A stretch of 64,000 nucleotides of DNA from an uncultured Acetatifactor sp. (GTDB taxonomy: Bacteria; Bacillota; Clostridia; Lachnospirales; Lachnospiraceae): NCBI GenBank assembly GCA_910589035.1, contig CAJUSI010000030.1, forward strand, positions 1 through 64,000. Direction: 5' to 3'. Shown piece after piece: positions 8,016 through 15,771 of this stretch. Numbering within the stretch: position 1 is the first letter of the stretch; every line of letters starts with the position of its first letter. The notes under the pieces are model-generated. The model saw nothing but the letters and a program-made list of their open reading frames with translations. It searched no databases and was not told where the DNA came from. Position numbers and translations under genes: made by a program.

Positions 8016-8687
8016 TCACTCCCTCCAGGCCTGCGCCTGCTGCACAATCCAGTCCGCCAGGGCCTCCACGCCCTCCCCCGTCTTCGCGGAAATATAGAGA
8101 ATCTCTATCCCCGGATTGCGCTGCCTTGCGTATCGCTCCACCTTCTCCCGGTCGAAATCAAAATAGGGCAGCACGTCGATCTTGTTGACCACCAGCAGAT
8201 CGCATTTCTCATACATCAGCGGGTATTTCAGGGGCTTGTCGTCCCCCTCGGGAACCGACAGAATCGTCATATTCTTCACCGCCCCGGTGTCGAATTCCGC
8301 CGGACACACCAGATTCCCCACATTCTCCAGCACAATCAGCTCCGCCTCCTCCAGGCCGAACTCATACAGGCCCTGCCTTGTCATATCCGCGTCCAGATGG
8401 CACATGCCGCCGGTATGGATCTGGATGGTTTTGACCCCCGCCGCTGCCATGGCCTCCGCGTCCACCGCAGAGTCGATATCCGCCTCCATGACCCCCATCC
8501 GGATTCTCCCCTCCAGCGCCTTTGCCAGCGCCAGCAGGGTGGCGGTCTTGCCGGAACCCGGGGAGGACATGAGATTCAGCAGGAATACCCTTTTCTCCTT
8601 CAATTCCGCCCGGAGCCTGTCCGCATCCCGGTCGTTATTCTCAAAAATACTCCTCTTTACCTCAATAATCCGTATCTCTTTTTCCAT
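8016..8687 (-). CDS. hypB: Hydrogenase nickel incorporation GTPase HypB
   Basis: HypB is a SIMIBI-class GTPase that loads nickel into [NiFe] hydrogenase precursors together with HypA. The 223-residue protein shows LNLMSSPGSGKTATLLALAK (Walker A, about residues 36-55), switch and Walker B elements around VMEADIDSAVDA and LIVLENVGNLVCPAEFD, and the NKID guanine-specificity motif (VVNKIDVLPYFDFD). The short N-terminus lacks the histidine-rich stretch of some HypB proteins. GGAGG lies nine bases before the ATG. It is followed at once by a frameshifted ORF and is separated from hypA by about 7 kb of unrelated genes and relics. Confidence 0.92.
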   Translation of the reverse strand: MEKEIRIIEVKRSIFENNDRDADRLRAELKEKRVFLLNLMSSPGSGKTATLLALAKALEGRIRMGVMEADIDSAVDAEAMAAAGVKTIQIHTGGMCHLDADMTRQGLYEFGLEEAELIVLENVGNLVCPAEFDTGAVKNMTILSVPEGDDKPLKYPLMYEKCDLLVVNKIDVLPYFDFDREKVERYARQRNPGIEILYISAKTGEGVEALADWIVQQAQAWRE

Positions 8688-8705
8688 AAATCTGTTTCCT
8701 CCGGT

Positions 8706-8837
8706 TTAAAAGTTTACGTTTTCAAACGCCCACAAGATGTCTCCCACCCAACCGTTACAGGGGCTGATGGCGGCAATTTTATCACCTTTTTCCAGTTGTT
8801 TTGGTTTGATTAGTGTCTTCCTCACCCTTTTATCCAT
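8706..8837 (-). pseudogene. Peptidase S66 (LD-carboxypeptidase/MccF) N-terminal remnant
   Basis: A 43-residue frame begins MDKRVRKTLIKPKQLEKGDK and continues IAAISPCNGWVGD before a stop at 8706. This matches the conserved start of S66 LD-carboxypeptidases (I.P..L..GD.IA.ISP....). Full-length members have about 300-340 residues and the catalytic Ser-Glu-His all lie beyond this point, so only a dead remnant is left immediately upstream of hypB. Confidence 0.72.
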
Positions 8838-8929
8838 GCTTCCTTATCGGGGTGGCATAAAATCCTTTTCCCCGCATCACATCGATCTCTGTAATATCAT
8901 ATACTGTCCCATGGTATAAGTCTTTCACT

Positions 8930-9103
8930 CTAAATACCCTTTATCCCCATAGAATTATATTCCTCATAGCAGATATTAATATAAGATAACAAATCATATT
9001 TATTCAGCAGTTCACTGATTTTACAGAAATCAATATTCCATTCCTGCCTTATGCAGTTGATAATTGTTATCTGCATATTTAATACATTATCCGCCCTAAC
9101 CAT
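8930..9103 (-). CDS. DUF3791-like small protein, 57 aa
   Basis: AAGGAGG followed by TTATT precedes the ATG at 9103, so the shorter start is used. The protein has the layout of DUF3791: a helix (NMQITIINCIRQEW), ISELLNKYDLLSYI and CYEEYNSMGI. These small proteins occur in mobile or phage-like regions of clostridia, often next to DUF3990 genes in pairs thought to act as toxin-antitoxin modules. No partner is present here, and the C-terminus is shorter than usual, so it may be an orphan left after loss of the partner. Confidence 0.55.
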   Translation of the reverse strand: MVRADNVLNMQITIINCIRQEWNIDFCKISELLNKYDLLSYINICYEEYNSMGIKGI

Positions 9104-9583
9104 AATAACCTCCTTCAAACAAAAAAGAACTCTCTGGTTCCAGGCCTTTCGCTTGCTCATCCTCTTCCGTTCATTTTACACTCCGCAGGTAGTTGATCTC
9201 AAATTGCAGCTTTCATCTGCATTCATTATATCCATATTAAGGCGTTTTTGCAACGTGTTTGGCCAAACAAACAGTTTGCCGCGCAATTATACTCGTTTAC
9301 GCGTACGCCCGAATTTTGCCAAAGACCGGCCTCTGCCTGCAGGAGGAGCGCCTTATCTAAAGTCTTCATTCCAATCTTTGCCCTGTCCGTAACAAAAATC
9401 CCTCAGAAGCTAAAATTTTCTTGCCGCCGGTGTAGTATAATAGAATCCAAGGGAGGATTCTATTATCAAAATTATATAATAGAATCCAAGAACAAATCCG
9501 CTTTTTTCCCGTCTTTTATATAAAGGGAAATACATTGGTGAAGTACCGGGGCATGGAAGAAGACATTACAGGGAGGGCATCGC
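9104..9583. promoter_or_regulatory. Intergenic region with repeated TATAAT boxes and hairpin
   Basis: The 480-base divergent gap between the DUF3791-like gene and the cysteine-motif protein gene. The main feature is a perfect 16-bp direct repeat TATAATAGAATCCAAG at 9436-9451 and 9475-9490, with an inverted copy of its core (GGATTCTATTAT, 9455-9466) between. Copies one and two form a hairpin with a six-base loop. Each direct copy carries a consensus -10 box. It may be a promoter with overlapping operator for the + strand operon starting at 9584. Nothing else is visible except a short palindrome TTTGGCCAAA near 9259. Confidence 0.5.
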
Positions 9584-10282
9584 ATGAAAAAGAGCAAAGA
9601 AGATCTGAACCGCATTCACAAGGAAAAATGCAGGGAATTGAAAAGAATCAGAGGCAGAATAGCCGAAGATCTGGGAATAGAGCTCCGCCAGAGGGAATGC
9701 ACCTACGAAGGCTATTGCAGCGGAACCTGTCCGGCCTGCCGGAGAGAAGAAATGCAGTTAAACGCAGCATTGTTAAAAAGGCAGCGGCAGGGTGCGAATC
9801 TGAAAGGACGGGCTGCAACAGCCGGACTGGCAGCTGCCGCGGCCTTGTGCCTTACTGGCTGCACTCCGCCGGAGCAGAATGAAACGGAAGGTATGGCGTC
9901 ACCCGCCTACGCTCTTCCCGAGGATGGCAGCCTGCCGGCGGACTGGCAGGTAAATGGGGAATATCTGCCGGAGGACGATATGGGAGAGGACGGCCAGTCG
10001 GCGGGACAGTCGGATGAGGGAGCCTGGTCCATAGAGCAGCTGGAAGGGGAGATTCCTGCCGGGTTCCCGGAAGATCCCGGGCAGTCCGAATACGGGACAC
10101 CGGGAGAAGATATGGAACTGGAGGGGGATGTGGCGTATCTGCCGGAAACCTCCGAAACGGCAGAGGCTCCCTCCATACCGGATTCCTCCGAAACGGCAGA
10201 GACTCCCTCCATGCCGGATTCCTCCGAAACGGCAGAGACTCCCTCCATGCCGGGCACGGAGGAATCGACGCAAAACGAATAA
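9584..10282 (+). CDS. Membrane protein with N-terminal Cys motif, internal lipobox and repeat tail
   Basis: A 232-residue protein of unrecognised function. Residues 1-75 are basic and helical and end in a cysteine motif C39-x5-C45-SGT-C49-PA-C52, a pattern seen in clostridial and Bacteroidetes proteins next to radical SAM genes. Residues 77-92 form a hydrophobic segment ending LTGC (Cys93), a lipobox-like site unusually far from the N-terminus. The rest is acidic and proline-rich and ends in three copies of a 12-residue repeat (consensus DSSETAETPSMP). GGGAGG lies seven bases before the ATG. The radical SAM gene starts 38 bases downstream, so the two form one operon. The predicted layout is Cys domain in the cytoplasm, tail outside. 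Confidence 0.75.
   Translation: MKKSKEDLNRIHKEKCRELKRIRGRIAEDLGIELRQRECTYEGYCSGTCPACRREEMQLNAALLKRQRQGANLKGRAATAGLAAAAALCLTGCTPPEQNETEGMASPAYALPEDGSLPADWQVNGEYLPEDDMGEDGQSAGQSDEGAWSIEQLEGEIPAGFPEDPGQSEYGTPGEDMELEGDVAYLPETSETAEAPSIPDSSETAETPSMPDSSETAETPSMPGTEESTQNE
10145..10252 (+). repeat. 36-bp in-frame tandem repeat, three copies
   Basis: Three units at 10145-10180, 10181-10216 and 10217-10252. The second and third are identical; the first differs at a few bases. Each encodes 12 residues of the pattern DSSETAETPSMP, so copy-number change would keep frame and only alter tail length. Confidence 0.95.
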
Positions 10283-10320
10283 TACCAAAATGGGACGACC
10301 GGAAAAGGAAGGAGACAGCT

Positions 10321-10935
10321 TTGGAAGATTTTCGTATCCTGGGAATTAACAGACACCGAATGCACACGGACGGGAAGGGCATTACCACCCTGGTGGCCCT
10401 GGCAGAATGCCCCCTTTCCTGCCGGTATTGCATCAATAAAGAGCTGCTGCAGGAGAAAAAGCCCATCTCCCTGTCCCCCCGGGCACTGGCGGAAAGGCTT
10501 TCCATCGATCATTGCTATTTTGTCTACACAGACGGGGGCGTGACCTTCGGAGGCGGGGAACCGCTTCTGCACAGCAGGCAGATCAGCGCCTTTGCGGGAC
10601 TCTGCCCTGAGGAATGGAATATTACCCTGGAAACCTCTCTCAATGTTCCCGCCGATCTGCTTCTGCCCCTCTTGACAGAGCGATTTTTCTTCCTTGTGGA
10701 CATAAAGGCGATGCAGCCGGAAATCTACCTGCATTATACGGGCCAGGACAACCGCAGGGCGATTGAGAATCTGTCCCTCCTGTGCAGACAGCTTCCCCCG
10801 GATCATTACGCGGTAAAGCTGCCTCTGATACCGGGGTACTCGGGCCGGGCGGAAGCCGCAGATTCCTCGGAAAAGCTGCAGGCCCTTGGAATCCCCACGG
10901 AAAATATTTCCGTATTCTCCTATCTTACGCCCTGA
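10321..10935 (+). CDS. Small radical SAM protein
   Basis: A 204-residue protein starting at TTG 10321 with AAGGAGA seven bases upstream. It has the 4Fe-4S/SAM motif C30-x3-C34-x2-C37 (CPLSCRYC) and a glycine-rich SAM-binding strand TFGGGEPLLH, followed by NITLETSLN. This is close to glycyl-radical-activase-like and 7-carboxy-7-deazaguanine-synthase-like small radical SAM enzymes. At about 200 residues it holds only the core barrel with no SPASM or auxiliary cluster domain. It follows the cysteine-motif lipoprotein-like gene by 38 bases. That protein is the natural candidate for substrate or partner, but this is inferred from neighbourhood only. Confidence 0.82.
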   Translation: MEDFRILGINRHRMHTDGKGITTLVALAECPLSCRYCINKELLQEKKPISLSPRALAERLSIDHCYFVYTDGGVTFGGGEPLLHSRQISAFAGLCPEEWNITLETSLNVPADLLLPLLTERFFFLVDIKAMQPEIYLHYTGQDNRRAIENLSLLCRQLPPDHYAVKLPLIPGYSGRAEAADSSEKLQALGIPTENISVFSYLTP

Positions 10936-11196
10936 GCCGGAGAATCCGGAAGCAGGTTTCTGCCCTCACTTCCTCATTCGGAGCATGCGCCCTCCCCTCC
11001 CCCGCATCCAGGTGGGATTTCCCAAAGGTACCATGAGTGCCGGTGCCTCCTCCCGGCTCCTGAATGCCTCGAAATCGACCGCAGCGATTCCGCTCCCAGA
11101 TCCTGGCCGGTATCCCGCAGATAAAAGTCGGTTCGCCCTGGAACACAGCTTCCTCCCGATCAAATCAGCCATACTCCCCACGCCAATGCCCCGCAG

Positions 11197-11985
11197 TCAT
11201 ATGCCGCACACTAATCCTCTGAAAGCCTCCTCCAGGGGCTCCCAGTCCGGATTCCTGTCGTCTTCCATGGATTCCACAAGCCCTTTATAATGGGCCAGCT
11301 TTTCTTCTATATAGCGATTGATTTTTTCCAGCTTAGGCGCTTTATCTGACTCGGACATCTGAACTTTCCTCGCCAGAAGCTCCCGGACCGCCTCCTTCAT
11401 TCCATCCTCCAACACCGCACCGCACAATTCTTCAAACAATACCGGAGGCGGACATTTCCTCTCCTCAATCCACTTGCAGGCCAGAATCGGCCGCAGCACA
11501 TAAAAATACTTCTTATACTTCACCAGGTCATCCATCAGGTATTCATGATAATTCTTATTGGCAGTCCCGTAATAATGATAGAGCGACGGCTTACACGCAA
11601 AATAATTCTCTGCCGCCCCGCTGTACAGCTTCCCCCACTCTTCCGTGGTATAATACACCGCCGGAGAATTGCTCCATTCAAACAAAGTGGCGTTCGACTT
11701 ATGAAAATGCTGCAGCGCCTTCCTTACATCCCAGCCGTTGATATCGAGCACCTCATTTAACTCCCAGTCGATGAAATCTTTCGTATCCCGCAGGGACAGA
11801 TAGAAATCCCTGTCCCTCACATAGATAAATCTCACATCATAATCGCTGTCGGGAGAGGCGAACCCCCAGGCCCTGCTGCCGGACTCCACCGCATGCAGTA
11901 CCCGGATGTTCTCTTTCTCCTCCATCTCCTTTATCTTGAGAAGCACCAGCTCCTCCACCGGCCCCTCGAAATTCTCATATTTCAT
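11197..11985 (-). CDS. RlaP-type nucleotidyltransferase (DNA polymerase beta superfamily)
   Basis: A 262-residue member of the PF10127 group. VESGSRAWGFASPDSDYDVR (residues about 35-54) is the nucleotidyltransferase signature: GSRAWG followed by the metal-binding D-x-D pair. The C-terminal part is helical (KWIEERKCPPP, LLARKV). Relatives include RlaP of RNA-repair operons, but no ligase or Hen1 partner is nearby. The next upstream gene (12036-13064) encodes a second, divergent member of the same superfamily, 50 bases away, so the two are probably co-transcribed and perhaps cooperate. Confidence 0.85.
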   Translation of the reverse strand: MKYENFEGPVEELVLLKIKEMEEKENIRVLHAVESGSRAWGFASPDSDYDVRFIYVRDRDFYLSLRDTKDFIDWELNEVLDINGWDVRKALQHFHKSNATLFEWSNSPAVYYTTEEWGKLYSGAAENYFACKPSLYHYYGTANKNYHEYLMDDLVKYKKYFYVLRPILACKWIEERKCPPPVLFEELCGAVLEDGMKEAVRELLARKVQMSESDKAPKLEKINRYIEEKLAHYKGLVESMEDDRNPDWEPLEEAFRGLVCGI

Positions 11986-12035
11986 ATCGAATCATCCTTT
12001 CTTTCCTGTGAAATACCTGCTCCGCCCACGGTCCC

Positions 12036-13064
12036 TCAGACTCCTCGTATCTCATCCCGGACCACCCTCTCATTTAGGGTCATCACCAGCTCCTGCACCT
12101 TTTCCAGATCCGGCTCCTCCGGCAGATCCGTATTTTCCGCCGCGTAGTGCAGCCTCTTCTCAAACTCCGAGATCATCTCATAAAAGCTCTCATGGAAGGT
12201 TCCGTCCTCCTTCCGGTATTTTCCAGACCGGATATCCATCAGAAGGTCATGCTCCTTTTCCCTGTAGGTATGGATCTCGCCCTTCTCCAGAATGTCCAGC
12301 GCCATCAGGAACAGCCGAATCAGATGCATGGCATGCTTATTCAGGTGCAGGTCATCCTTTTTCTTATTCCGCTTCCCGATTTTCTCATAATCGCGGACCA
12401 CATTGGCCATGGTATTCCACATGCCGGCATAATCTCTGAGGGGATAATGGGTCATACTGGCATTTACGAAGATTTCCGTCTCAAGCTCCGGATTCACGGC
12501 CCTGTCGATAAACAGCTCCACACTCCCATTCTCAAAAAGCTTATAACGGCGGTTGAAATCATGCATGGCATTCCTCACGGAATTGAAGATATGCCGCTCC
12601 TTTTCCGCCTGGGGGAATGTGTCCCTGGCAAGGGCATTCTGCAGCCTGCGGAGCTGTGCGTCCGCGTACCCGCCAAAGGATTGAACGGCTCTCCGCGAGA
12701 GAAACAGCTTCCTGTGATCCAGAAGCAGCCGCCCCATATCATTGAGATACAGATAATGCTCCGGGTTCAGCCCCAAAAGCTCAATGGTATTCGGATTGCA
12801 GCTCAGCAGCAGCGCCACCATCTTATTAAAAGCATAAATCACTGTGTCGGTATTCTCATCCACATACTGCTCGAACTGCGTAAGTCCGATCAGATCCGAT
12901 TTCCGGTTCAGGGCGATTCCCCGAACATCGATATCGCTGGTCTCCACATTGGTGCCGTAAGAATAGCTGCCGGCAAGCCCCAGGAGAATCACATGCTTCC
13001 CCAGGTGCTCATTGGTCTTAATAAACTCATATTCCCCCTGCTGTAAAATCTCCCTGTGTTTCAT
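12036..13064 (-). CDS. Nucleotidyltransferase domain protein (RlaP-like), 342 aa
   Basis: The frame is open to 13178, but that extension is a metallophosphoesterase relic, so the start is put at the ATG at 13064 (MKHREILQQGEYEF). LLGLAGSYSYGTNVETSDID then VRGIA is the nucleotidyltransferase motif (GSYSYGT...SDIDVRG). FINPNTIELLGL-like text (NPNTIELLGLNPEHYL) and HDFNRRYKLFENGS follow. Ribosome binding is ambiguous: GGAG abuts the ATG and AAGGGGG lies further up. Only about 25 percent of residues seem shared with its neighbour by eye, so this is an old duplication or two independent members. Confidence 0.8.
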   Translation of the reverse strand: MKHREILQQGEYEFIKTNEHLGKHVILLGLAGSYSYGTNVETSDIDVRGIALNRKSDLIGLTQFEQYVDENTDTVIYAFNKMVALLLSCNPNTIELLGLNPEHYLYLNDMGRLLLDHRKLFLSRRAVQSFGGYADAQLRRLQNALARDTFPQAEKERHIFNSVRNAMHDFNRRYKLFENGSVELFIDRAVNPELETEIFVNASMTHYPLRDYAGMWNTMANVVRDYEKIGKRNKKKDDLHLNKHAMHLIRLFLMALDILEKGEIHTYREKEHDLLMDIRSGKYRKEDGTFHESFYEMISEFEKRLHYAAENTDLPEEPDLEKVQELVMTLNERVVRDEIRGV

Positions 13065-13097
13065 CTCCGCGCATCCCCCTTGCCGTTCTGTTTTGCA

Positions 13098-13193
13098 CGT
13101 TTTCCCGTGCGCATGCCATACCTCCTCCGGAGAGGCATAGAGCCTGTCAAAATTCTCATGATTCCCGTCCACGAACAATGTGGTAAACGCAAA
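13098..13193 (-). pseudogene. Metallophosphoesterase remnant
   Basis: In frame with, and upstream of, the nucleotidyltransferase the sequence reads FVDGNHENFDRLYASPEEVW. FVDGNHENFDRL is the metal-binding GNHE block of calcineurin-like phosphoesterases. No other block of that roughly 230-residue family is found nearby. The remnant is fused in frame to the next gene's 5' region but has no start of its own. Confidence 0.7.
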
Positions 13194-13527
13194 ACCCTGT
13201 GCGCTTCGGCAAAATTCCGCTCCCGGACTCTTTTACTATATCTTCAGCCAATCTGCCGTCCATGTCAATACTTGCTTGAAAAAATATCTTCCATCAGCCG
13301 GTTCCTCCCTCAGGAAGTCAGTATACTGCCTTTTCTATTCGCCCTCCTGTGCAAATTCTCAGCGTACCTGCAGCCGGAACGGGAACCCATACCACTGTTG
13401 CTTACAGGGATAAAGCCGTAGTTCTCCCGCGTCTCCTTCAGAACAATTTCCGTTTCCATGCTATCCATTGCCGCATTTGTCCTTCAATCCTTTCCAGACG
13501 ATAACCTCACATGGGAAAGCCAAATGC
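13194..13527. other. Gap with no recognisable gene
   Basis: Between the metallophosphoesterase relic and the 3' end of the permease-fusion gene. I see no convincing reading frame, hairpin terminator or repeat. Confidence 0.5.
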
Positions 13528-15549
13528 TCAGCGTCTTTTTGGCAAAACCATTTGCTCACCGCTCGCCTTTGCCAATACATAAATATTGCCTGCGTCGCAG
13601 GTAACGGACAGTGCAGGCATATCACTGATCAATTCTTTGTCGCTCCCGTCCTTGCCGCAGGAATACAGGCGCCCGCCGTCAGTCCTGGAAATGTAATAGA
13701 TCCACTGCTCATCCATGCAGAAATCATAGACGGCTATATCTTCATAAGTGTACGTTTCATCGTCCGGAATATAGTACCTTGCCAAAAGTCCCCGGTCATT
13801 TTTGTAAAAAATATTCTCTCCGTCAAATGAGAGATTTCCCTTTACGGGAATGTCCGGCTTCACAATGCTTCCGGTGAACCGGTCTACCTTCGATATGCCG
13901 TCATTGCCAATGAAAAATATGCTGTCGTCATTTAGGAAAAAAGCGTAATGGAATTCCAGGAACTTCCATTTATCCCCGGTTTCATAGTCGATGCCCAAAA
14001 GAGAGCGCCCGGAATTTGTAATCTGCTCAAAGACTGTTTTTTCCTCAAAGGTATCTAAGTTCAGCTCTGTCACCGTCACTTTCGTTATATCGCTGTTATA
14101 GCTTCCCACACGGTTCACATGGCCCTCCATGACTAATGTGCTGTAATACAGATATGGCGGACATGACATGACCGCGCATACCCTCTCTTCATCGGAGAAT
14201 ACGCCGAACATGGGGGAGCGAACCAAAGGATAGGTTTCTCCCGTGGAACTCTTTTTCAGAGAATACGCAAACGTCCCTGTGTCCCCTATGATTTCATATC
14301 CCATACAGTCATAGGCTGCCGATGAATTATAGACGATATTTTCGGTTTTTCCACGGCCTGAGCATCCCGTCGCTGTCAATGCCAGGCCAAACATGACCGC
14401 CAGGGCCAACCCATGTTTCTTCCGTCCTGCTTTCATCAGCCATCTGTTGGTATTGCGCCGTAAGATCCAGACAGCAGCCAAAGCGCACAAAAGCACGGAT
14501 ACAAGGAGCAAAGTCAATAAGGCAACCATATCCACCTCCGCAAAGATAATCTTCTCATCACCCGTCAGGACGTCGCGGGCGGCCACATCCCCTGCAAAAA
14601 AGTCTGTTCCCAGCAGAAACGGCAGCGGCAACGGCAGGCGGTAAATGCCGGTCTTCGGCAGCCCTATATAGGGGATCATCACCGACGCCGCACCTGTAAG
14701 CAGGGTCAGCGCATACCTTTTTGCCAGGACGGAAACCCACATCAGGAATATCGTAAGGAACACACTGCCAAACATCCGGAGCAGCCCTATGGATACATAT
14801 CCCTCCAACAGCGATATCCCCTTGCCGCTGTCCGCAAAATAACGAATGCTCTGAATCGGATACTCCCCATGGGGCAGTCCGTATTTGAACCTGTAAAAGC
14901 CGTATTCAATCAGCGAGGTGCCTGCGCACAGGAACAGGACTGCCGCGATCGTAATGAGCAGCTTATACAGGGCGCTTCTTTGCCCCTCCCTTGAGGTCAG
15001 GAGCAGGGTGTCCATCTGGCAGCCATACTCCGAGCAGAAAGCAGGCGTGGCAAGCAGCAGAATGCCCAGGAAAAGGATGAAATCAAGCGTGCCCCTGCCG
15101 AGGAGCCCCGTCCATCCGTTTGTCTGGAGAAAACAGCGGTTCTCCGCGTTTTCGCTGATATAGAGATACTGCTGATAGATGACCTCGAATCCGTTCTGAT
15201 GCTCCAGAACCTTTTCCGCTTCCCGGCTCTCCTTTTCATATTCGCTTTCACTGATTTTCCCGTCATAGTAGTCTTCCAACAGGACATCCTGCCTTCCCCT
15301 GGCCTCCGCGATCCTCCACGCCTCCTGCTCCAGATAAAGAGAGGATTCATCGGTACAGTATCCGTCGACCTTTTCCAGATACCATTCATATTCATTTCTA
15401 TACTGCTCCATCGCGCTGTCATAGGGGGCGTCCGACAGGGCGAGCCAGGCCGTGCCAAGCAGCAGCACAAGGGCGATATAGAGCAGCCCCCTTTGGTGGA
15501 GCATGATTTTCTTTGCTTCATACATGAATCCGGACATTTTATTCTCCAT
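13528..15549 (-). CDS. ABC-2 permease fused to a lipoprotein-like beta-propeller domain
   Basis: A 673-residue protein. Residues 1-371 are an ABC-2-type permease: a first membrane helix at 21-37, a large charged extracellular loop (40-150), then about five helices. From residue 372 the sequence looks like a separate lipoprotein precursor: MKAGRKKHGLALAVMFGLAL then TATGC, with Cys396 in a lipobox-like setting. Residues 400-673 show repeated strand-rich blocks (DDSIFFIGNDG, DFCMDEQWIYYISRTDGGRL) as in DUF5050/TolB-like propellers. No ribosome binding site precedes codon 372. It is the last gene of the lipoprotein-lipoprotein-ATPase-permease operon of the two-component system at 20.5-22.5 kb. 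Confidence 0.75.
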   Translation of the reverse strand: MENKMSGFMYEAKKIMLHQRGLLYIALVLLLGTAWLALSDAPYDSAMEQYRNEYEWYLEKVDGYCTDESSLYLEQEAWRIAEARGRQDVLLEDYYDGKISESEYEKESREAEKVLEHQNGFEVIYQQYLYISENAENRCFLQTNGWTGLLGRGTLDFILFLGILLLATPAFCSEYGCQMDTLLLTSREGQRSALYKLLITIAAVLFLCAGTSLIEYGFYRFKYGLPHGEYPIQSIRYFADSGKGISLLEGYVSIGLLRMFGSVFLTIFLMWVSVLAKRYALTLLTGAASVMIPYIGLPKTGIYRLPLPLPFLLGTDFFAGDVAARDVLTGDEKIIFAEVDMVALLTLLLVSVLLCALAAVWILRRNTNRWLMKAGRKKHGLALAVMFGLALTATGCSGRGKTENIVYNSSAAYDCMGYEIIGDTGTFAYSLKKSSTGETYPLVRSPMFGVFSDEERVCAVMSCPPYLYYSTLVMEGHVNRVGSYNSDITKVTVTELNLDTFEEKTVFEQITNSGRSLLGIDYETGDKWKFLEFHYAFFLNDDSIFFIGNDGISKVDRFTGSIVKPDIPVKGNLSFDGENIFYKNDRGLLARYYIPDDETYTYEDIAVYDFCMDEQWIYYISRTDGGRLYSCGKDGSDKELISDMPALSVTCDAGNIYVLAKASGEQMVLPKRR

Positions 15550-15586
15550 TCATACTGCTTAACGCTTTAAATTTCCGAGTAACCCG

Positions 15587-15650
15587 ACTGCATAACGCCA
15601 GCCATATACGTTCAGTCAATGCAATACGGTAAATTCTGGCGTTATGCAGT
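15587..15650. repeat. 15-bp perfect inverted repeat
   Basis: ACTGCATAACGCCAG (15587-15601) and its reverse complement (15636-15650) flank 34 bases. It lies in the gap between two permease genes of one operon. No T-run follows on the minus strand. Confidence 0.8.
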
Positions 15651-15678
15651 ATAAAGTCGCTGCGCGACAGCACTAAAG

Positions 15679-15771
15679 GGTAAAGTCACTTCGGCGCACA
15701 TTTAATGAGAGAAACTTTCATTCGAAAGGGCACTCATGAAAGTTCCTCTCGTGCGCCTTCGCGACTTTACC
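15679..15771. repeat. Long imperfect inverted repeat overlapping the permease 3' end
   Basis: The arm starting GGTAAAGTCACTTCGGCGCA at 15679 and running to about 15721 pairs with 15735-15771. Two blocks match: GGTAAAGTC..TCGGCGCAC and GAGAGAAACTTTCAT, the latter with one mismatch. The permease stop codon (15702-15704) is inside the stem, so the element supplies that protein's last residues. It may be an inserted palindromic repeat or a processing or attenuation hairpin inside the operon. Confidence 0.75.
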
